64,000 bases of DNA from Ochromonas danica (taxonomy: Eukaryota > Sar > Chrysophyceae > Chromulinales > Chromulinaceae), in NCBI GenBank assembly GCA_015146655.1, contig VKHL01000040.1, forward strand, positions 124,001 to 188,000. Reading direction: 5' to 3'. Shown here in pieces: positions 58,241 to 64,000 of this stretch. Position numbers and translations under genes: made by a program. Each line of letters opens with the position of its first letter. Position 1 is the first letter of the stretch. The notes under the pieces were generated by a model that saw only the letters and a program-made list of their open reading frames with translations, made no database searches and was not told the DNA's origin.

Positions 58241-58696
58241 ATGTCTTCTCTGCTTCTTGTCTTCTTCTTCTTGACCTTGACGGCCTCTGTCCACTCTTTC
58301 AAGCTGTTGCCAGGCTTCAAAGCTTCTTCACTTCTCAAAGTGAGCAATCTGCAGCAAAGTTCAACAATGGGCAAGGCACTCGTTGCTACCACTCTGCTGA
58401 CTCCTTCTATAGCCCTGGCAGATGATACACAAAACATGGTCATCTTCCCTCTCGTCATCGCAGCACTCACTATGGTGCCCTACTTCATCTACCAGCAGTG
58501 AGTACCACCCCTTCCCCTCCCCTTGTCTGTTCTGAGACCTAATGACCATTCTGTTAAACCGCGACCAATTAGAGCACTCAAACCAAAGCCTCGCAAGGTG
58601 AAGCAGATCGAACTGGACGAGTATCTTCGCCCCATAGAGGACAGCGCTACCAGCAAAGGCCGAGAGTCCGAGGCACGCGCTGCAAAGCGCAAGTGA
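58241..58696 (+). CDS. Small plastid/thylakoid-type membrane protein
   Basis: Exons 58241-58497 and 58573-58696, 75-bp intron, 126 residues. The N-terminus MSSLLLVFFFLTLTASVHSF is a signal peptide with Phe at the cleavage site (VHS-F), the heterokont plastid signature. A short transit-like stretch (KLLPGFKASSLLKVSN) follows, then a second hydrophobic signal ending PSIALADD, which looks like a thylakoid-processing site (ALA). The mature part has one membrane helix (MVIFPLVIAALTMVPYFIYQ) and a basic/charged tail (PKPRKVKQIELDEYLRP). A mature chain of about 75 residues with a single helix is the size of small photosystem subunits. I do not recognise the family. The start at 58241 begins the signal peptide directly. 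Confidence 0.75.
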
Positions 58697-58875
58697 ACCC
58701 ACTGAACCACCTCCTTAACTTTGTTTGTGAATATGTGACTCCGGTCTTAGTAAGTGATCGTATGGTAAGATAAGCTACCATTAGGGACAGCAAATAGTAT
58801 CGCCCTGATTAGAGATGGTAAAATGAACTATATACAATTAAGCAATTCCTCTAAACAATAGCACAGCTACTGTAC

Positions 58876-59685
58876 CTACGATAATGCTTGCAGCACAGCT
58901 AGCTTGGCTGCAAGTTGCAAGTTGAGCTGGACTAATTGAATGATCTCCCGCGCTGCTGACGAGACCTCCTCACTGTAATCTCCAACTCGCAGAATGCCAT
59001 CAACCTGGTCCTGTTCTTGGCCAAGAAATCTTTCCACTCGCCCTTGAAGCACCTGCCTCAGGTTGTGGCCATTGGGCAATCTCTTGTCTGCATCCTACAG
59101 TTAGCACAAGCACACGTCAGTTAGCACAAGAGATGAGTAGTTAAAGCGACAATTCGTACCTGCGACACAGATCGAGTGATGTGCTCGATCTCTGACTGCA
59201 TGGACAGCAGAGCAGCGGATTGCTTTCGCTCTCCATAGGCTGCCTGCGCCTCCATCACCCACCTCCCGCAGCGCTCCACACAGCATTCGATGGGCGAATT
59301 GCCGTGACTGGACCTTCTCTTAGACGGGAAGTCAGACAACTTCCGCAGTATCTCTTTCTCCACTGCCTGGTGGTGCACAGCGCGCAGCTGCTCTGCCAGC
59401 ACTTCCTTCTCTTTGCTCACAGAGACCTCGTGTGAGGCCAGCAGCGCAGCTCTCTGTGCCTCCATCTTTTTGTCGTGCTCCAGCATCGCTGTGGACAATC
59501 GTGACATAAGGTTGAGAGCGAAGCAGGTCAATGCAGAGGGGATGGGTAGAGGGACAGTCACCTCTTCCTCGGAAGAGCATTATTCGATTAATAACCTCTT
59601 CTTTCACTCTGTTATCATCAATAGTGCCTAAATAGCTATAGCTTTGTAGAATAGATTCAGGGGTTAGTTCTTCCATGCTTCTCAT
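58876..59685 (-). CDS. Coiled-coil hypothetical protein
   Basis: Exons 59685-59562, 59488-59160 and 59094-58876 (introns 73 and 65 bp, GT-AG), 223 residues. Not recognised. The first exon begins MEELTPESILQSYSYLGTID. The second is a long charged helix (MLEHDKKMEAQRAALLASHE, VSKEKEVLAEQLRAVHHQAV) with a small Cys pair (ECCVERCGRW). The third has a helical C-terminus (IIQLVQLNLQLAAKLAVLQA). The three frames join without loss, which supports splicing. Two ATGs lie at the start (59685 and 59676). It converges on the small plastid-type gene. Function unknown. Confidence 0.6.
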
Positions 59686-60352
59686 TCAATTCTTCCTCAT
59701 CATCTCAAAAACAAACGTTTTGATTTGTCCAAAGCGCCAAATCAAGGGAAATCCACTGCAAAGCAATAATTGTCGATGATGCCTGCTAACCTTAACTTAA
59801 CGTGTTTGTGGCCACGAATGCCATCAAACTCAACAATCCTTCAAGTCATTAGTCATTCCTGTTATCCCACATCCTGTGGGATGAGTTGAAAGACAATGAC
59901 GAGAAGACCTGTCTTTGATCTTTGCTCTGTGATGGAGTCACTATTTGTGATGGTCTAGTTGGCTTCAAGATTGGAAAAGGAAAAATAGATTCTCCCACAA
60001 TGCCTCCCTGCCAAGTGGACTCATTGCCAAAGCACATTGATCTATTCGCTGTATGCGCATAGACCAGTGTGCTTTGGCATTGAATGTCTGCTTGACGGTG
60101 TGAGCGGAGGATAAGCGACGGGAAGAGATGATTGCGTTGCGAATACTCATAGTGACGATCTGATGGAGGAACTGTGGGCATGGAACAGGGAAGGGACCCT
60201 TTGCCATGAAAAAGTTGGGATGTTAGTTAGTATAGTATGATGTCATGGTATGGATAGTGTGATGACTGAGAAACGCCATTCTTATTAGTTAGTAGGCTCT
60301 TGGTAGATAGTAGTTTGTACTGTTGGTGTTTGGTTGCTGTGATGTGGTGATT

Positions 60353-60387
60353 GGTACTGTATGTAGCCTGCTGGGTGTGACAGTACC
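60353..60387. repeat. Inverted repeat ggtactgt / acagtacc
   Basis: Perfect 8-bp arms at 60353-60360 and 60380-60387 with a 19-nt loop; the first of three adjacent hairpins. Confidence 0.6.
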
Positions 60388-60408
60388 TTGTACTGTATAT
60401 TCATGCTG

Positions 60409-60457
60409 CAAAGGTCATGTGAATGTGGTGACCCTCACCACTTCTACATGACCTTTG
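60409..60457. repeat. 49-bp hairpin with 12-bp outer stem
   Basis: Arms caaaggtcatgt (60409-60420) and acatgacctttg (60446-60457) are perfect complements. Inside them gtggtg / cacca c pairs again after a symmetric 4-nt bulge, with a 5-nt terminal loop. It could form a stable RNA stem or a DNA cruciform. Confidence 0.8.
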
Positions 60458-60470
60458 TAGCGGCGATAAT

Positions 60471-60557
60471 ACAGTCCATTCGATTATCACACAATAGAAG
60501 CTTCACTACCTCTATAGAGGTAGTAAAACTTCTATTGTAAATCGTCGACTGGACTGT
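60471..60557. repeat. 87-bp long hairpin
   Basis: Nested complementary blocks: acagtcca (60471-60478) with tggactgt (60550-60557); gatt with aatc; acaatagaag (60491-60500) with cttctattgt; and actacctc with gaggtagt around a 4-base TATA top. Small bulges separate the blocks. The shape is like a small-RNA precursor or a palindromic mobile element. Confidence 0.8.
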
Positions 60558-61147
60558 AAATAGGAAGAAGAATAAGGTAAAGGATAGTAATAATAGACTA
60601 TGCTTGACTATGAATGTCGTCCTGACCGATGAAATCATAGCGAGAGAGATGGCTAAGAGAAAGCCTCGTGTCTCGTGTGATGAGAAAGGAAGTCTTATCA
60701 TCATCATCCTCTCCTGATCCTCATTCCTCCACCTCCCCAGCCGCTATGGGAGAGTTGGAAGAGCGAAGTGTGGCTCCAGTTCAAGAGACTGTTCCTTCTT
60801 ATTGATAGCTACGACTGCAAAGAATGCAGATGATGAGAGTGGTGATGATGTGCTTTGGATGTCTCGAATGTTATTTCATGTATTATCATCTTCTTTAGGA
60901 AGTCAAAGAGGGAAAGAGACTAAGAAATAGATTTCAGGATATTATTTTTCAGATCAGACGGTACTCAATCAGCATAAAATATTATCAATTGGGATATCAG
61001 CACCACCAGAGGTGTCACCAAAAAAGATCCAACCAATCTGCTAAACTACAACACAACCACCATCTCTCCTCTCTCTCTCTCCTCCCCACACTACCTACGC
61101 AGATCACATAGTGTTCCTTGATTAGTAAGTATTGGTGAGAAGCTAAG

Positions 61148-61815
61148 ATGAGTGTTATCTGGCAATTACCTGACGATATTCTTCACAGTGTTTATTCAGA
61201 GTGGTTGGGATGGGAAGATCTATCCCACCTGGATATTGCCTGTGTGGGGCAGTCAACTCGAAAAGAGTGGTTGACTTCTTTAGGAGGCGTTAGGATGAGC
61301 AGAAGGCCTGGAGATATTTCTGATGACATATTCTATGTTTGGCTGGGTAATCGTCGAGTGTTTTGTCTGGAATGGTTTCCTGTGCGACTGGGTCATGGTT
61401 TACAGTATCTTGTGGAAGAAGAAGGGTTAGACTTCTTGGAGACCTATTGTCCTGCTATTCACTCGATTGAGATCTCACCGGGAAGGATGATGAATACTCA
61501 TGATCATCATCATGGTACTATTAAGGTATCTGAATTGAAGCACCATCTCACTGTGTTCTTAAGTCATTGTCATGTTCTGAGAGAATTGACAGTAGTTCTA
61601 AACGATTACAAGAAAGCTTTCAGATCAGTGTTACGAGTGCTGCTGGGTGAGACATTGAGAGAAAACATTCTCACTAAGATCAATATGAAGGGCAATCGTA
61701 TCGTAAGACGACTGCTATGATAGCTAACCTGCTCAGAAAGCATGCTTTGAGTTTACAAGAACTCCATCTGAGTATAAGAGAAGGAGTGGATGTGATCATA
61801 TCAATAGTAATGTAA
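61148..61815 (+). pseudogene. F-box/LRR-like family gene, broken near its 3' end
   Basis: From the ATG at 61148 an open frame runs 190 codons to 61720. Its start, LPDDILHSVYSEWLGWEDLS then HLDIACVGQSTRKEWL, has the look of an F-box-like header found in large LRR-like families of algae and protists. CHVLRELTVVLNDYKK is a leucine-rich unit. After the stop, similar coding continues in another frame (LLRKHALSLQELHLSIREGV, ending 61815), so a frame change near 61710 has probably cut the gene. The true length of the intact relative is unknown. The family call is inference; the gene could still be expressed as a short protein. Confidence 0.5.
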
Positions 61816-61831
61816 ACAAAACTAAACGATA

Positions 61832-61843
61832 ACAAAACAAAAA
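61832..61843 (-). terminator. Pol III terminator T-run
   Basis: On the minus strand TTTTTGTTTTGTT directly follows the 3' end of the 5S rRNA gene. Confidence 0.7.
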
Positions 61844-61959
61844 CGATCGTCACGAGGGCTTCGCACGTGGTCACCCACCGTACTACTGGCCTCGCCTGAG
61901 CACGCTTAACTTCCTAGATCTGACGGGTTAGGGTGCAGTAGTGCTAGTATGAACGATCA
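61844..61959 (-). rRNA. 5S ribosomal RNA
   Basis: Read on the minus strand the sequence follows plant-type 5S rRNA almost block by block: CATACTAGCACTACTGCACC, CCGTCAGATCT, AAGTTAAGCGTGCTCAGGCG (A box and loop), AGTAGTACGGTGGGTGACC (C box) and GAAGCCCTCGTG. The ends pair as helix I (GATCGT at 61958-61953 with ACGATC at 61850-61845). A T-run (TTTTTGTTTTG) follows the 3' end, as expected for a Pol III terminator. Length is about 116-118 nt; the exact ends are uncertain by one or two bases. The internal promoter boxes look intact, so it may be functional. Confidence 0.87.
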
Positions 61960-64000
61960 TGTCTGTTCCTCTCACCACCTCACTATACAAACTGTACTAC
62001 CACAACCGCTTTCTCCTTTGGCTTCATGAAGAAGATGAGAACTTACTCAAATGAGCCATGAAAATATTCCACACTATTATTATTACTGGGATGTGCTGGT
62101 CATGGATCACTCTCTGACTCCTAGAGAAAGGTTTGTATTTCTCTTCAACAATGCTGACGCTCTTCTGGCTGGGCTAGTCCTCACAGAGGGTCAGAGGGTA
62201 GCGATGAAGAGTGAGTGAGGAGGACAGTATTATTAGAGAGAGAGTGAGAGACTCTCCTAGACAGATTGAAGATCTGGAGGTGAAGGATGATGTCTGGTGC
62301 TGCACTCTGTCAGTGCTCGTCTTCTCCCTTCCCGCCATGTCGCAGCAGCCTCCTCTGGGAAGCGACGGCTTTGGCTTGTAGACTACTTCGTTTACCACGT
62401 GATGATTGATTAGTGATGGTGCAAGTAGCCGCGCAGTCGCCCACTGGTCGGCCCATCCAGTCTCTGGTCAGTCCTTCGACTGAGTCGAGAGGAGGAAGAG
62501 CTGATGACGTGATGCCTTTCGAATGAGTCCGTCAACTGAAGAGATAAAGACCTCGACAGCAGTGTTTCTGGCCTGGCCTATGCAGTTTCCTTCTCATTCT
62601 GATGCACAGTATGTATACCCTTCCATTCCGTGGCTGCTGCTATCACAATCTACCACTACGTATACTGCAGCAGGGATGTAGGGAAGTGAATACCAACGAT
62701 GTCGCCTCATCTCATCTCATCTCATCTCATCTCATCTCATCTCATCTCATCGCCTCCTCAGTCGCCATGGGGTCTTCTTTGCCGCTCAGCAGTCACTCAG
62801 CTAGGGTCGTTCGAGAGCCTTTCGAGATGATAGCGACGAGACCAACAAGCTGCTTCTTCATACCTTTTCCTCCTCTATGAACTAACATTCTCTCTATGAA
62901 GAGGCAGAAGAGCTGCGAGGAGGTGAGTGTGCGCCATAGCCATTGTGAGTATCTCTTCCATTTCCTCTGTGTGACACCAACAACTCATCCTGTCATTATG
63001 TTACAGAGCATACTATCATTGCAGTAGTCGCTCTTCTATCTCCATGGCTTGTTCTAATCCGCTACGACCTCATCGCCCATGGAGAGGCAGGAGGCTGCGA
63101 TGCTCCCACAGAAGAAATGAAGCAAGGATTCTTTGGCCAAATGCTCGTCGCGCTTCTTGACCTTAGCGATCTCATAGATTCGCTTCACATGGATCTTGCC
63201 CGCGATATCATGGCCAGGTCTACTCATCAGTCGTTACCTCGGATGAGACAAGCGAGAACAATGGAATGTATGCGGAATTTTCATCTATGTATCTATGCGG
63301 AATGTATCTCTCTCACCTTACTCTCTTGCAATGTCCTGCTGGTCGAAAATGGGAGAATCGAATCAAATGAGTTGGCGAAATCAAACACAATGAAGTGCAG
63401 ATTGTTGGTAGCAATCAATCATCATATCACTCCATCAAGAGATGAGACAGGAAAGACAGTCTGCTGGGAATAAATAACATTGAGACCAGTAATGCAGTAT
63501 TGAACAGAGAATCATCTCTCTCTTCCAGAAATTGTAGAGCGGAGCAAGAATAAGAAGACAATGAAGCAAAAGCAAAGCACAGCTTTCCATGCTTCAACCT
63601 CTAAGGTCTCTAATAACACCATCCCGCCACTACTACCTGATAATGATGATAGATAAAGTAACAACCAGGATTCCAGTGGCTGAAAGACATCTTTACCACC
63701 AAGAGAAATATCCAATACCTTGAGATGAATCTCACTCTCAATGAGGGTGAGCGTACATATTAGTGACGATTGCTTGGTTTCGATAGGGAAATTATGTCCG
63801 AAGTTGACGAGACTTGTAGTACAGCATGCTTATACATATTAAAATGATAAGATCTTTAGCCTCCTGTGTGAACAATGTCCTAATCTGGTGCATTTTTATC
63901 TTGATGGTGAGATCTTTATGAGGGATAAACGGTAAGATGACTATTGCCAAGTGATCATCTCTCATCAAGATGGTTAGATCATAGCTTAGAAGAACTGTCA
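61960..64000. other. Intergenic with possible gene remnants
   Basis: About 2 kb with no intact gene. A minus-strand stretch near 63730-63570 reads LDISLGGKDVFQPLESW and LLETLEVE, with leucine-rich spacing similar in style to the broken gene at 61.1 kb, and may be a remnant of another family member. The plus-strand frame at 63117-63473 has no recognisable domain. Confidence 0.35.
62706..62750 (+). repeat. (CTCAT)9 minisatellite
   Basis: Nine perfect tandem copies of ctcat. Confidence 0.95.

Larger units (their letters stand above)
59686..61147. other. Intergenic with inverted-repeat cluster
   Basis: About 1.46 kb. A minus-strand frame at 59965-60207 begins with a Ser/Arg-rich stretch (MSIRNAIISSRRLSSAH, from about 60150) that resembles a mitochondrial presequence, but no known mature domain follows. 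The strong hairpins at 60353-60557 are listed separately. The rest shows nothing. Confidence 0.4.

Noticed and set aside
59965-60207. Small minus-strand ORF with a mitochondrial-presequence-like start
   Set aside because: No mature domain could be recognised and splicing options were not convincing; mentioned only in the intergenic note.
1-64000. CRISPR arrays, intact transposases, LTR elements or tRNA genes
   Set aside because: I looked for regularly spaced repeats, long terminal repeats, reverse transcriptase or transposase motifs and tRNA T-loop sequences, and found none that I could support.

Overview
The window is nuclear DNA from a eukaryote with compact, intron-poor genes. Spliced genes carry short GT-AG introns of about 40-110 bp. 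The gene set points to a photosynthetic stramenopile (ochrophyte alga). Two proteins carry bipartite plastid presequences: a signal peptide followed by an aromatic residue at the predicted cleavage site (A-W at 39559, S-F at 58241). There is a vWA/alpha-kinase relic, a 7TM-tyrosine-kinase-like fusion, a full-size PDR transporter and a flagellar central-apparatus protein. I infer the lineage from architecture only and cannot name the genus.

Layout. 0.1-2.4 kb: uracil phosphoribosyltransferase (-), then an interrupted Crinkler-like nuclease-fold gene (+). 3.2-6.2 kb: a one-exon 982-residue protein (-) with three near-identical 354-bp beta-sandwich-like modules. 7.0-8.9 kb: a decayed vWA-alpha-kinase gene (-). 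9.0-9.9 kb: globin 1 (+). 10.6-12.0 kb: FUT8-like fucosyltransferase (-). 13.4-13.9 kb: small disordered protein (+). 14.4-16.1 kb: ELP3 (-), divergent from an AT-hook/helicase-associated-like protein (16.4-18.3 kb, +). 19.1-22.1 kb: P-type H+-ATPase (+). 22.5-24.8 kb: CDC14-like phosphatase (+). 25.4-33.9 kb: a 2780-residue NFX1-type helicase fused to three CbbX-type AAA domains (+). 34.2 kb: palindrome-rich MITE-like element. 34.4-36.2 kb: GAF-like protein (+). 36.8-39.4 kb: 7TM receptor kinase (-). 39.6-40.5 kb: YebC/TACO1 protein (+), probably plastid-targeted. 42.1-43.2 kb: PP2C phosphatase (-). 45.3-50.1 kb: nine-exon PDR/ABCG transporter (+). 50.5-56.4 kb: CFAP74-like protein (+). 56.7-57.6 kb: globin 2 (-). 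58.2-58.7 kb: small thylakoid-type protein (+). 58.9-59.7 kb: coiled-coil protein (-). 60.3-60.6 kb: a cluster of strong inverted repeats. 61.1-61.8 kb: a broken LRR/F-box-like gene, directly followed by a 5S rRNA gene (-). The last 2 kb hold only remnants and a (CTCAT)9 array.

The genes form no operon or single pathway. Most are housekeeping, signalling and transport genes, with two paralogous globins 47 kb apart that share an intron position. The most unusual items are the helicase-AAA fusion, the 7TM kinase, the tandem-module protein, the pair of globins with N-myristoylation-type starts, and the hairpin cluster at 60.4 kb. I found no CRISPR array, no intact transposase and no convincing tRNA. 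Splice sites and starts were chosen by eye from GT-AG signals and frame continuity.
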